Below, piece after piece: positions 7,457 through 15,969 of a DNA stretch of 38,437 nt (positions are counted from its first letter, which is position 1; every line of letters begins with the position of its first letter). The stretch lies in the NCBI GenBank assembly GCA_052386455.1, contig JBQTKD010000071.1, positions 1-38,437 of the forward strand, written 5' to 3'. The notes under the pieces were generated by a model, which worked only from the letters and a program-made list of their open reading frames with translations, was not told the origin of the DNA and ran no database searches. Both the position numbers and the translations under genes were made by a program. This DNA comes from JBQTKD01 sp052386455. GTDB lineage: Bacteria > Actinomycetota > Actinomycetes > Sporichthyales > Sporichthyaceae.

Positions 7457-8038
7457 ATGGCTCGAATCGCGCTTTTCCACTCCGTTCTCGGCCTGCGGCC
7501 GGGCATCGTCGACGCCGCACGCCGGTTCACCGAGGCCGGGCACGAGGTGCTCGTGGTCGACCTCTTCGACGGCGAGGTCTTCGACGACTACGACGATGCG
7601 ATCGCCTTCGCCCACGACGAGATCGGCCAGGGCGAACTGATCGGTCGCGCGGTACGGGCCACCGAGGCCGTCCGCGACGGGTTCGTTGTTGCCGGGTGGT
7701 CGCTGGGTACCGTCATGGCCGAGTACTTGGTGCTCACCCGCGGCGTTCGTGGCGCGCTGCTCTACGGGGGCGCGGTGAATCCAGAAGAGTTGAACGCTGG
7801 GACTTGGCCCGCAGGCGTTCCGGCCCAGATCCACTGCACGGCCTCCGATCCGTGGCGCGAGCAGGATCAGATCGACCTGTGCGTGTCGGCCGTGGGCGCC
7901 GCCGGCGGGGAGGTCGAGGTCTTCGACTACCCCGGCAAGGGCCACCTGTTCACCGACGCGTCGCTGGCGTTGGAGTACGACGAGGCCGCCGCCGAGCTGT
8001 GCTGGGCACGGTCGCTGGAGTTCTGCTCCCGGCTCTAG
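7457..8038 (+). CDS. Dienelactone hydrolase-family alpha/beta hydrolase
   Basis: A 193-aa alpha/beta hydrolase of the dienelactone-hydrolase type. The nucleophile elbow is GWSLG, so Ser replaces the Cys of classical dienelactone hydrolases. The acid is probably the Asp of CTASDPWRE and the base the His of GKGHLFTD. ATG 7457 gives the correct first strand ARIALFHSVLG. GGAG lies only two bases upstream, too close for normal Shine-Dalgarno use, so the mRNA may be leaderless or nearly so. Divergent from ddaH and convergent with the Lrp gene (shared CTAG stops). Substrate unknown. Confidence 0.83.
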   Translation: MARIALFHSVLGLRPGIVDAARRFTEAGHEVLVVDLFDGEVFDDYDDAIAFAHDEIGQGELIGRAVRATEAVRDGFVVAGWSLGTVMAEYLVLTRGVRGALLYGGAVNPEELNAGTWPAGVPAQIHCTASDPWREQDQIDLCVSAVGAAGGEVEVFDYPGKGHLFTDASLALEYDEAAAELCWARSLEFCSRL

Positions 8039-8478
8039 GGAGTGGCCCGCCGCAGCAGGGCGGACATCACGATCAGCGACTTGGTCCGTGCCACGAAGCG
8101 CTCTGCACCGATCTGCTCGACGACCCGTTCGAGGTGCGTCACGTCGGCGGCCAGCAGGTGCAGCACGGCGTCCGGTTCGCCGCTGACCGTGGACGCCGAG
8201 ACGACCTCCGGGTAGCGCGCGAGGGCGGCGCGGATGGTTGCCGGGGTGGTGCGGTCCACGCAGTACAGCTCGACGAACGCCTCGGTCCCCCAGCCCAGCG
8301 CGCCGGGGTCGACCACGGCGGTGAATCCGCGGATCGCGCCGGAGGCGAGCAGCCGGTCGACCCGGCGCTTCACGGCCGGGGCGGACAATGCCACGTCCTC
8401 GCCGATCTCGGCGAAGCTGGCACGGGCGTTGGCACGCAGGAGCGCCACGATGCGGGCGTCCAGCGCGTCGAGGGTCAC
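8035..8478 (-). CDS. Lrp/AsnC-family transcriptional regulator
   Basis: A 147-aa regulator: N-terminal winged helix-turn-helix (LDALDARIVALL, then EIGEDVALSAPAVKRRVDRLL) and C-terminal RAM effector domain with the SGEPDAVLHLLAADV strand-turn. The family senses amino acids and often autoregulates. The GTG at 8478 overlaps the stop of the upstream vanW-like gene as GTGA, so it may be co-transcribed with it. Its proximity to ddaH-rocD suggests control of arginine/ornithine catabolism, since Lrp proteins commonly flank that pair. The CGTTGCG cluster at 7304-7437 is a candidate target. Confidence 0.9.
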   Translation of the reverse strand: MTLDALDARIVALLRANARASFAEIGEDVALSAPAVKRRVDRLLASGAIRGFTAVVDPGALGWGTEAFVELYCVDRTTPATIRAALARYPEVVSASTVSGEPDAVLHLLAADVTHLERVVEQIGAERFVARTKSLIVMSALLRRATP

Positions 8479-10448
8479 TCCAGCCGGCCCGGCGCGCGCC
8501 GCCGTCCTGCACCACCCGGGGCCGAACCGGACGAGCGCGGCGGAGTCGAGGCTGGCGTGTCGTTCGGCGGCGCGGGGCTGGGCGCCGGGCCGACGATCGA
8601 CGGCGCGACGTCGCCTGCGCCGCCGCCACCGCCGCCCGGTTCGGGGATCTCCTCGGACGCGTCCGCGGACCCGCTCTCGGATCCGTCCTCGGACGGGCTC
8701 GGCGAAGCCGAGGGCTCCGCAGACCCGCTGGGCGACGGGCTGGCGGCGGGGTCCGGCTTCGGCTTGTCCTTGGTGCAGAGGATCTTGTCGGTGGCGGCGT
8801 AGACGGTGTTGAAGCTCTCCCGCTTCACCTCGACGCCGCCCTTGATGAAGGCCCGGGTGACGGTGATGTCGAAGCCCTCGGCGGGCAGTTGCGCCAGGCA
8901 CTTCGGGTCGGGGTTCTCGACCGTCTTCCACGCTCGGATGTTGCGCCGCGGCGAGGAGTACGACTCGATCTTGTCCCACACCTTGGTGCCCCAGAACGTC
9001 ACCGTGATCGAACCGACCTGGTGTTCGGCCTGAATCAGCACGCCGTGCCCGGAGTCGTTTTCGAAGCGCAGGTCCTTCGCGGGCCACGCCACGGTGGCCT
9101 CGCGGCCGGCCGGGTATCGGGCGATGTACAGGCTGTGCGGGTGGTGTTCGACGTCCTTGAGCCCGGCGAAGAAGGCGGCGTTGAACGTCGTGGTGGCGGA
9201 CTGCGAGACGCCGCCGCCGAGATCCTCGGCGAACTCACCGCCCCGGATGATGAAGCCCTTGACGAAGCCGTTCGCGGCGGTGCGCTGACCGACTCGCTTG
9301 TTCAGGCTCCACGTGTCGCCCGGCTTGACCAGCGAACCGTTGATCAGCTTCGCGGCTCGGCCGATGTTGGTGACGCGATAGGACGCGTACGGGTAGTTCG
9401 TGCGGAACGTCGAGAGCTTCTCCGTGATTCCGAGCGCCTCGGCGTCCGCGGTGGTGAACTTCGGGTCGGCGACGGTGACCTCGGCGACGACCTCGCGCGG
9501 CGCGGGCGCCGTGAGGACCGCGAGGACCGAGCCGCCGAGCTTTGCCGGGTCGATCGTCGTTCCGGCCCGGCTCGGCACGATCTTCGGCTTGCCGTTCTTG
9601 AATGTGAACTTCGCGTCTCGCGCGGTGGTCCCGAGGTCCGGAGCGGACTCGAGGAGCTCCGCCGCCAGGCCCTCGCCGTCGAGAACCGGCTGCAGGGAAC
9701 CGTCCTGCGCCGTCGTGGTCAGGTACTTGCCCAACTGCCCGGCGCTCACCTCGACCGAGGTCTCGCCCACGCGCACCATCACCGGGGCGGACATCGCCTT
9801 CGTGCCGAAGTCCGCCAGTGCGCGGGCGACTGCTTCGGAGTTCGCGGCGGGCTCGTCCACCGCCATCGTGCCCTGGACCTGAACCCGCCCATCGCGCCAC
9901 GCGGACTGGACGGCGGGGATCGTCGCGCCGACGTCGAGTAGGCGCCCCGGCGTCGGTTCGACGGCGCTGGCTACACCATCGAGGAAGACGAGGCCGCCCT
10001 CGACCTTCTCCGTCCGGACCATCGCACCGATTTCGTCCAGCACGGCGGTGAGCCGGCCGACGTCGGCGACGACCACCGGATCGACCTCGCGGTCTCTGCC
10101 GAACAGCGCCCGCAAAGCGACCGCGGGCGATTTCGTGTTCCCCTGCGCGGCCTTCGCGGTGGCCGCGGCGTCGATCGAGAGGCCCGACTGCGCGGGGACG
10201 ATGTCGAAGGTCCGGTCTGCGGCGGCCAGGCTGAGCTTGCTCGGCATCGTGCCGGGCACCGAGCCGGCGATCTTGGCCTGTGCAGCGGTGCGCGACATGC
10301 CGCCGATGTCGACTCCGGCGACCCGCGTTCCCTTGGGAACGTCGGATCCAACCAGCACGATCGCGAGCACGTAGAGGCCGAGTACGACGCCGCACGCGCC
10401 ACCGACGACGAGGGCGGCAAAGCGAAGGGGACGACGCGGGCCATTCAC
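8475..10448 (-). CDS. VanW-family protein with peptidoglycan-binding domains
   Basis: A 657-aa cell-envelope protein. An N-terminal membrane anchor (residues ~10-33, very hydrophobic) follows a short basic start. Next come two repeats of the putative peptidoglycan-binding module seen in YoaR-like proteins (about 40-330), then a VanW domain (about 350-500: FRTNYPYASYRVTNI, NGFVKGFIIRGGE, GGGVSQSATT). The final ~110 residues are Ser/Pro/Gly-rich low complexity. VanW proteins are named from vancomycin gene clusters, but this architecture is common in Gram-positive genomes and is not evidence of resistance. The start is GTG 10448 with a weak ribosome site. Its stop overlaps the Lrp start. Confidence 0.88.
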   Translation of the reverse strand: MNGPRRPLRFAALVVGGACGVVLGLYVLAIVLVGSDVPKGTRVAGVDIGGMSRTAAQAKIAGSVPGTMPSKLSLAAADRTFDIVPAQSGLSIDAAATAKAAQGNTKSPAVALRALFGRDREVDPVVVADVGRLTAVLDEIGAMVRTEKVEGGLVFLDGVASAVEPTPGRLLDVGATIPAVQSAWRDGRVQVQGTMAVDEPAANSEAVARALADFGTKAMSAPVMVRVGETSVEVSAGQLGKYLTTTAQDGSLQPVLDGEGLAAELLESAPDLGTTARDAKFTFKNGKPKIVPSRAGTTIDPAKLGGSVLAVLTAPAPREVVAEVTVADPKFTTADAEALGITEKLSTFRTNYPYASYRVTNIGRAAKLINGSLVKPGDTWSLNKRVGQRTAANGFVKGFIIRGGEFAEDLGGGVSQSATTTFNAAFFAGLKDVEHHPHSLYIARYPAGREATVAWPAKDLRFENDSGHGVLIQAEHQVGSITVTFWGTKVWDKIESYSSPRRNIRAWKTVENPDPKCLAQLPAEGFDITVTRAFIKGGVEVKRESFNTVYAATDKILCTKDKPKPDPAASPSPSGSAEPSASPSPSEDGSESGSADASEEIPEPGGGGGGAGDVAPSIVGPAPSPAPPNDTPASTPPRSSGSAPGGAGRRRAPGRLE

Positions 10449-10514
10449 GCGCTCAGTACAACAGAACGACCTTTGCTGGACCGGCGAATCGGCCTCGACC
10501 CGCCGCCCTCCGCG

Positions 10515-10991
10515 TCACCCACCGCCTCCTGTGTCCGACTTCCCCACCGAACGGGGGTTGGGCAGCCGGTGGTACGGCAGCAGCGAGAGACCGACGAGCG
10601 CGATCACGCCCACCCCGAAGTAGGCGACGCCCGCCAGGTCGCCGCTGACGACGAGGTCGCCCTCGGGCCGGGGCGAGCCGAAAACCGCCGCGGTGACCAT
10701 CCATCCAAACGTCGCCGCGGCGGCTGCCGTGCGGCTGCGGAACACCACGCCCGCGGCACCGACGAGAGCTGCCTCCGCAGCCAACGTCACGGGCAGGCCC
10801 ACGATGATTCCGCCCGCACGTTGAGCGTGTGCGAAGGAAGTGAAGAGCCCCAGCAGTGCGCCGAGCGCGGCGATTCCCAGGCAGGCGACGAAGCCCATCC
10901 AGCGTGGCTGCACGTTCTTCGGCCACCGCGGCGCGGCGGCCGGTGTGGGCTGCGCCTGCTTGGGCGGCGCCGCCGTCTTCGGTTTCCCCAC
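10515..10991 (-). CDS. DUF6113-type membrane protein
   Basis: A 158-aa integral membrane protein. An Ala/Pro/Lys-rich N-terminal tail (~30 residues) precedes about four hydrophobic segments (MGFVACLGIAALGALLG; GGIIVGLPVTLAAEAALVG; a third after RSRTAAAA; VAYFGVGVIALVGLSLL). It resembles the DUF6113 proteins found directly downstream of mshB in streptomycetes. GTG 10991 shares one base with the mshB stop (TAGTG), so translation is coupled. A function in mycothiol biology is inferred from position only. Confidence 0.75.
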   Translation of the reverse strand: MGKPKTAAPPKQAQPTPAAAPRWPKNVQPRWMGFVACLGIAALGALLGLFTSFAHAQRAGGIIVGLPVTLAAEAALVGAAGVVFRSRTAAAAATFGWMVTAAVFGSPRPEGDLVVSGDLAGVAYFGVGVIALVGLSLLPYHRLPNPRSVGKSDTGGGG

Positions 10992-11869
10992 TACAGCCCC
11001 GCAAACAAGTCGGTCTCGGGCTCGCCGGGGCCGAGCGGGCCGTGCACGAGCTGGAAGCACTCGACACCCCAGATCTGGCGCCCGACGTGGTTGGACAGGG
11101 CGAAGAACGGGCCGTCGACGGCGATCTGGGTGGCGTGCGCGGTCATGGCGGCCATCTTCGCGCCGGCGAAGGAGTTTGCGCTCACCACCGTGGTGACCGT
11201 GTCGTCCGGGACGCCGAACCCGAGGTCCTCGGCGCGCTCGGCGCCGCCGAAGAACTCCGTCTCCCCCGCGGCGTTCATCGCGTCGATTCCAGCCTGCAGC
11301 ATCGAATGCGGGACCACGCAGTAGTAGATCTTCGCGACGTCCCACGGTTCGCCGAGGTCCGGCCGGAAACCGGTCTCGCGGGCCAGCTCCACCGCTCGAT
11401 GCGCGACGCGGTTCGCCTGGATGTGGTCCGGGTGGCCGTAGCCCCCGTTCTCGTCGTAGGTGATCAGCACCTGCGGGCGAACCTCGCGCAACACCTCGAC
11501 GAGGTCCGCGGCGGCCGTGTCCAGGTCCGCTCGCCAGAAGCAGTCGGCGCGCTCGTTGGGCGGCGTGCCGATCATCCCCGAGTCCCGGTACCGGCCCGGC
11601 CCGCCGAGGATGCGGTGGTCGGACACGCCCAGCGCGTCCATCGCCGCCGCCAGTTCGCCCAGCCGGTGCGGACCGAGCGCGTCCTCCCGGTCGGCGGCCA
11701 GGTGTGCCAGTTCGGGCACGAGGATCTCGCCCTCTTCGCCCAGCGTGCAGGTCACCAGCGTCACGTGCGCCCCAGCGGCGGCGTAGTACGCCATGGTCGC
11801 GCCGGTGTTGATCGTCTCGTCGTCCGGGTGCGCATGGACCAGCACCATGCGGCGCGAGATGTCGATCAC
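10991..11869 (-). CDS. mshB: GlcNAc-Ins deacetylase of mycothiol biosynthesis
   Basis: A 292-aa zinc LmbE-family deacetylase that removes acetate from GlcNAc-inositol, the second step of mycothiol synthesis. The zinc motif HAHPDDE (residues 12-18) and the second motif GYGHPDHIQANRVAH are both intact, as is the DENGGYG loop. This family also includes mycothiol-conjugate amidase (Mca); the length and the DUF6113 neighbour favour MshB. GTG 11869 is used; an internal ATG at 11848 would still keep the zinc motif. Its presence supports an actinobacterial host. Divergent from the TVP38 gene. Confidence 0.9.
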   Translation of the reverse strand: MIDISRRMVLVHAHPDDETINTGATMAYYAAAGAHVTLVTCTLGEEGEILVPELAHLAADREDALGPHRLGELAAAMDALGVSDHRILGGPGRYRDSGMIGTPPNERADCFWRADLDTAAADLVEVLREVRPQVLITYDENGGYGHPDHIQANRVAHRAVELARETGFRPDLGEPWDVAKIYYCVVPHSMLQAGIDAMNAAGETEFFGGAERAEDLGFGVPDDTVTTVVSANSFAGAKMAAMTAHATQIAVDGPFFALSNHVGRQIWGVECFQLVHGPLGPGEPETDLFAGL

Positions 11870-11967
11870 CCCAAGAATCTAGTCGAGCCACGCCGCTCCC
11901 ATCAGTCCGGGCAGGCACATCGGCAGTGGGACGATGTGACGCGACGTCATCGGCGGAAGAGGGTGCG

Positions 11968-12615
11968 GTGCTTCGGTCGCCCTGGGCTCGGTTGGGGCTG
12001 TTCGCGGCGCTGCTCGCGATCGCCGCGATCGTCGTCGCCTTCGTCGGGGTGCCCACTCCGGACGAGGTGGAACGGCGCGCCGACGAGGCCGGTGCAGCGG
12101 CGCCGATCGTCTTCGGGATCGCCTTCGCCCTCCTGGGTTTCCTTCCGGTTCCGCTGGCGCCGCTGTCCATCGCGGCGGGCGCGCTGTTCGGCTTCTGGCA
12201 GGGGCTGGCGACGGTGCTCCTGGCCGGGATCGTCTCGGCGGCCGCCACGTTCGGGATCTCGAAGGCGCTCGGGCGCCCCGCGGTGGCCTCGGTCAGCGGA
12301 GACCGCGTGGCGAAGTTGGACGCCCGACTGCACGAGCGCGGCCTGATGACCGTCGTTGCCCTGCGCCTGGTGCCGATCATGCCGTTCACGATCTGCAACT
12401 ACGCGTGCGGGCTGACGGCGATCCCGTTCCGGACGTACCTGATCGGCACCGCCATCGGGATCGTGCCCGGATCGGGCGCGTACGTGGGCGTGGGCGCCTT
12501 CGGCGGCGAGCCGGGCTCGCTGGAGTTCCTCGTGGCGATCGGTGGGCTGGCGCTGCTGACCGTCGTCGGCATCACGATGTCTCGGCGGCACGTCCCGGCT
12601 CGCGATCGCCTTTGA
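11968..12615 (+). CDS. TVP38/TMEM64-family membrane protein
   Basis: A 215-aa integral membrane protein of the TVP38/DedA-like (VTT) superfamily, with about five or six hydrophobic segments. The family core is visible: the loop GFLPVPLAPLSIAAGALFG, then a glycine-rich turn with LRLVPIMPFTICNYACGLTAI and GTAIGIVPGSGAYVGVG. VTT proteins are implicated in lipid scrambling and membrane homeostasis; the substrate here is unknown. GTG 11968 is chosen because GGAAGAGGG lies 4-12 nt upstream. An earlier GTG at 11926 would add 14 polar residues before the first membrane segment. Confidence 0.82.
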   Translation: MLRSPWARLGLFAALLAIAAIVVAFVGVPTPDEVERRADEAGAAAPIVFGIAFALLGFLPVPLAPLSIAAGALFGFWQGLATVLLAGIVSAAATFGISKALGRPAVASVSGDRVAKLDARLHERGLMTVVALRLVPIMPFTICNYACGLTAIPFRTYLIGTAIGIVPGSGAYVGVGAFGGEPGSLEFLVAIGGLALLTVVGITMSRRHVPARDRL

Positions 12616-12688
12616 ACTCCCCGGGTCGGGGAGCATGGGCCGGCCGCACCCGGGAAGATCCGTCCACGGTCTAGACCTGCGAGGACGC

Positions 12689-14821
12689 GTGAGCGACAGC
12701 TACCCCCGGTTGTCCGCCCGCACCCAGCGCTTCACGCTCGGTGCGCCGCGGAACGTCTCGGCGTCCGGCGACGGCACCCGAGTGGTCTTTCTGCGCTCCC
12801 GATCCGGGACGGATCGCGCGAACGTGCTGTGGGTGGCCTCCGTGGAGCCCGGGGGGCTGAGCGAACGGATCGTGGCCGACCCGGCCGCGTTTGCCGCCGC
12901 GCCGGAGGAACTTTCGGCGACCGAACGCGCCCGCCGGGAGCGCAGCCGCGAAGGCGCCGGCGGCATCGTGGGCTACACGACCGACGGCGAAACGAAGCTG
13001 GCCGCGTTCACCTGGTCGGGGCGGCTGTTCGTCGTGGACCTGACCGACCCGAACGCGGCGGTCCGCGAACTCCCGGCGACCAGCCCCGTGGTGGATCCGC
13101 GGCTGGACCCGACGGGGCGTCAGATCGCCTACGTGTCGGCCGGAACTCTGCGGCTGGTGGCCGTGGACGGCTCCGTGGACCGCGCGGTCGCCGCCCCCGA
13201 CGGGCCAGAGGTCGCCTGGGGTCTCGCGGAGTTCGTCGCGGCCGAGGAGATGGGCCGCCACCGCGGGTACTGGTGGGCGCCGGACGGCTCGGCACTGCTC
13301 GCGGCGCGCGTGGACAACGCCCCCGTGGCACGGTGGCACATCGCCGACCCGGCGCATCCGTCGCGGCCGCCCGTCGAAATCAAGTACCCGGCCGCGGGCA
13401 CGGCCAACGCCGACGTGTCGCTGCACCTGTTCCGCCTTTCCGGCGGCGGCTGCGAGGTGACATGGGACCGGGCGGCGTTCGAGTACCTCGCCGCCGTGCA
13501 CTGGTCCAAGCACGGCGAGCCGCTGCTGCACGTGCTCTCCCGCGACCAGCGCCACAGCCAGGTTCGCGGCGTGGACGTCGCCACCGGCGCCACCGCCCTG
13601 GTCCGCTCGTTCGAAGAGGACGTCTGGATCGACCTGGTCGACGGGGTCCCGTGCTGGCGCGAGCCCGGCAAGCTCCTCACGGTGCAGATCGTCGACGGCC
13701 AGCGCAGCCTCCTGCTCGAGGACGAGGTGCTGTCCGGCCCGCTGTACTTCCGCACGCTGTTGGGCCTCGGCGCGAACGGCCGGATCCTGTTCACGGCCTC
13801 GGACCCGAGCGCTCCCGAGCAGGTGCACGTCTGGCGGTACAGCCCCGGCGGCCTGACCCGCCTCTCCACCGGCCCCGGGGTCCACACCGCGACCGGCGCG
13901 GGCCAGCTCAGCGTGCTGACCTCGACCGGCCTCGAGTTCGCCGGCCGCCGTACCGTGGTGACCTACGACGACGAGTTCCGGGGCGAGATTCCCTCGCACG
14001 CGGTGGCGCCGCCCGTGCTGCCCGCGCCCACACTGATCTCCGCCGAGCCACGCGGCGTGCGCACCGCCGTCCTGCTGCCCGCCGATCACGTGCCGGGCCG
14101 TTCGCTTCCGGTGCTGATGGACCCGTACGGGGGCCCACACGCCCAACGCGTGCTGTCCGCGCGCAACGCCTTCGGCGAGGCGCAGTGGTGGGCGGACCAA
14201 GGCTTCGCGGTCGTGGTCGCGGACGGCCGGGGCACTCCGGGCCGGGACCAAACCTGGGAGTGGGCCGTCTCCGGGGATCTCGCCGGCCCCGTCCTCGCCG
14301 ACCAGATCGATGCCCTGCACGCCGCGGCGGCCGCATGCCCGGACCTCGACCTCGCCCGGGTCGGCATCCGCGGCTGGTCCTTCGGCGGCTACCTCGCGGC
14401 GCTTGCGGTCCTCTCGCGTCCCGACGTGTTCCACGCCGGCATCGCCGGCGCACCGGTGACCGACTGGGCGCTGTACGACACCCACTACACCGAGCGGTAC
14501 CTCGGCACGCCCGCCGGCAACCCCGACGCCTACGCCCGCTCGTCGCTGATCACCGACGGCGAGCTCACGCCGGCGATCGCCAAAGTCGTCGCCGACGCCG
14601 CGTCAGATCCGTTGCGCCCGCTGCTGATCGTGCACGGCCTCGCCGACGACAACGTCGTCGCCGCCCACACCCTGCAGTTGTCCGCGGCCCTCCTCGCGGC
14701 CGGCCGGCCCCACCAGGTCCTGCCCCTGTCCGGCGTCACGCACATGACGCCGCAGGAGGTCGTCGCGGAGAACCTGCTGCTCCTGCAGCTGGACTTCCTG
14801 CGCCGCTCCCTGGCCCGCTGA
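12689..14821 (+). CDS. S9 family prolyl oligopeptidase (DPP IV-like)
   Basis: A 710-aa serine peptidase. The N-terminal ~450 residues form a beta-propeller of the DPP IV_N type (AEEMGRHRGYWWAPDGSALL is typical). The C-terminal ~260 residues are the alpha/beta-hydrolase catalytic domain. The catalytic triad is Ser564 in GWSFGG, Asp653 or Asp654 in HGLADD and His685 in GVTHMT, with spacing similar to known DPP IV enzymes. No signal peptide is seen, so it is probably a cytoplasmic peptide-recycling enzyme that trims X-Pro or X-Ala dipeptides. Its last 86 nt overlap, antiparallel, the end of the BKACE gene. Confidence 0.92.
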   Translation: MSDSYPRLSARTQRFTLGAPRNVSASGDGTRVVFLRSRSGTDRANVLWVASVEPGGLSERIVADPAAFAAAPEELSATERARRERSREGAGGIVGYTTDGETKLAAFTWSGRLFVVDLTDPNAAVRELPATSPVVDPRLDPTGRQIAYVSAGTLRLVAVDGSVDRAVAAPDGPEVAWGLAEFVAAEEMGRHRGYWWAPDGSALLAARVDNAPVARWHIADPAHPSRPPVEIKYPAAGTANADVSLHLFRLSGGGCEVTWDRAAFEYLAAVHWSKHGEPLLHVLSRDQRHSQVRGVDVATGATALVRSFEEDVWIDLVDGVPCWREPGKLLTVQIVDGQRSLLLEDEVLSGPLYFRTLLGLGANGRILFTASDPSAPEQVHVWRYSPGGLTRLSTGPGVHTATGAGQLSVLTSTGLEFAGRRTVVTYDDEFRGEIPSHAVAPPVLPAPTLISAEPRGVRTAVLLPADHVPGRSLPVLMDPYGGPHAQRVLSARNAFGEAQWWADQGFAVVVADGRGTPGRDQTWEWAVSGDLAGPVLADQIDALHAAAAACPDLDLARVGIRGWSFGGYLAALAVLSRPDVFHAGIAGAPVTDWALYDTHYTERYLGTPAGNPDAYARSSLITDGELTPAIAKVVADAASDPLRPLLIVHGLADDNVVAAHTLQLSAALLAAGRPHQVLPLSGVTHMTPQEVVAENLLLLQLDFLRRSLAR

Positions 14822-15671
14822 CCAGAGCGGCGCGGACCTCGGCCGGGGTGGCACTGCGGCCGCCGGCCTTCTCGATGCGCGCCACCGCGTCGCGGACCAG
14901 TTCGGCGTTCGTCTCGGTGCAGCCGAACGGCGCGTCCTCGAGCCCGACGCGTACGTGCCCGCCGAGCTCGACGGCGTCCGCGATGAGCGGCCGGACGTCG
15001 ACATCCAGTCCAGCGATCATCCACGGCGCTGCGGGTGCCGTCTCTTCCAGCAGACTGCGATGCGCCTCGAGCGCGTAACGCCGCGGCGGGAAGCCGTACC
15101 GCAGACCGTCGGAGAACATGAAGCGGTAGACCGGCGCGGGCAGGTCCTCGCACTCCGCGGCCAGCGCTGCGCCGAGGCGGGTGAAGCCGGGTTCGTAGCA
15201 CGCGTAGGCCGGGTGGATCCGGTTCGCCGCGTACAGGGCGAGACCGTGCCGGACGTGGGCGTCCGGATTCAGGTACACGAACCCCTCCTCCGGCGCAGAC
15301 CGGTGGTTGAGGTTCACCGAACCGGGATCGACGACGCCCCACTCCATCAGGCCCCGCCGCGCGAGTTCGGCCACGGCGGCGAAGCGCTGATCCGCCGTCA
15401 GACGGGTTTCGGGGCTCTCGAACGGCAGGGTCGGATAGACGATCGCGTCGGTCTCCGCCCGGATGCCGCGCAGGATCGGTTCGTAGATGTCTGGGTCGTC
15501 GCGCTGGAGTCCGGTCGCCTCGTCGTACGGATGCACGTGGACGATCGCCGCGCCGGCCCGCACGCAGGCGATGCCGTCGGCGACGATCTCGTCGATCGCG
15601 ATCGGAATCCCCGGCTGGCGAGCACGCGTGAACGGCCCGTTCACCGCCGCCTCGACCCACACCGCCCGCAT
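14736..15671 (-). CDS. BKACE-family 3-keto-5-aminohexanoate cleavage-like enzyme
   Basis: A 311-aa beta-keto acid cleavage enzyme (formerly DUF849). The family condenses a beta-keto acid with acetyl-CoA in a TIM barrel with zinc. Zinc-binding His45 and His47 are in IVHVHPYDE, and the distal Glu is probably in VRVGLEDAPFG, with the barrel strands in between. The start motif VWVEAAVNGPFTR is normal. The fold ends near AEVRAAL; the last ~28 residues are an Ala/Gly/Pro-rich tail read antisense through the 3' end of the peptidase gene, an apparent stop-loss extension. Substrate unknown. Confidence 0.87.
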   Translation of the reverse strand: MRAVWVEAAVNGPFTRARQPGIPIAIDEIVADGIACVRAGAAIVHVHPYDEATGLQRDDPDIYEPILRGIRAETDAIVYPTLPFESPETRLTADQRFAAVAELARRGLMEWGVVDPGSVNLNHRSAPEEGFVYLNPDAHVRHGLALYAANRIHPAYACYEPGFTRLGAALAAECEDLPAPVYRFMFSDGLRYGFPPRRYALEAHRSLLEETAPAAPWMIAGLDVDVRPLIADAVELGGHVRVGLEDAPFGCTETNAELVRDAVARIEKAGGRSATPAEVRAALVSGPGSGAGSPAAGAAGSPRRPPAASCA

Positions 15672-15702
15672 CCCCCCATCCTCCCCCAGCGCGCACCGCT
15701 AA

Positions 15703-15822
15703 CGGATGACGTCCCCTCGCGCTCCCTGTCGTGCGCCCGGCGGTACGACAGGCGGGCCTGACGACCGACAGTCCTGCGCCTGTGCCTGCGTCGATGCCCA
15801 CCCTGCGAACGGATGACATCCC
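15703..15822 (+). repeat. Left REP-like repeat units
   Basis: Two copies of CGGATGACRTCCC (15703-15715 and 15810-15822) lie upstream of the AbiEi-like gene. A short hairpin with arms CCTGTCG and CGACAGG (15725-15731, 15746-15752) follows the first copy. Further CGACAAGC copies occur at 15852-15860 and 15872-15880, just before the gene. The same words appear in reverse-complement orientation on the other side of the gene. Confidence 0.7.
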
Positions 15823-15909
15823 GTAGCGGTGCATGTCGCGCCTATGGCCGAACGACAAGCTCGGTTCCCGAGCGACAAGCGGTCGTCCACAGGGCCCCCG
15901 ACCCCCCGG

Positions 15910-15918
15910 TTATCCACA
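15910..15918 (+). promoter_or_regulatory. DnaA-box-like TTATCCACA
   Basis: TTATCCACA is a perfect match to the DnaA box consensus, 52 nt before the AbiEi-like start. It is a single site with no partner boxes and no dnaA, dnaN or parAB nearby, so it is not an origin. It may be chance, or part of the mobile-looking unit. Confidence 0.4.
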
Positions 15919-15969
15919 GAACTGGAACCGAGGCTGGTCGATCGACGCCGCCAGGAGCACGCTCCGGCC

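Noticed and set aside
8475..10448. VanW protein as vancomycin resistance
   Set aside because: No vanHAX or vanRS genes; this architecture is common in sensitive actinobacteria.
11934..11950. TGACG-CGA-CGTCA inverted repeat before the TVP38 gene
   Set aside because: Arms of only 5 bp, within chance for this base composition, and no supporting context.
15910..15918. DnaA box as a sign of a replication origin
   Set aside because: Only one box, no AT-rich unwinding region and no dnaA, dnaN, repA or par genes near it.
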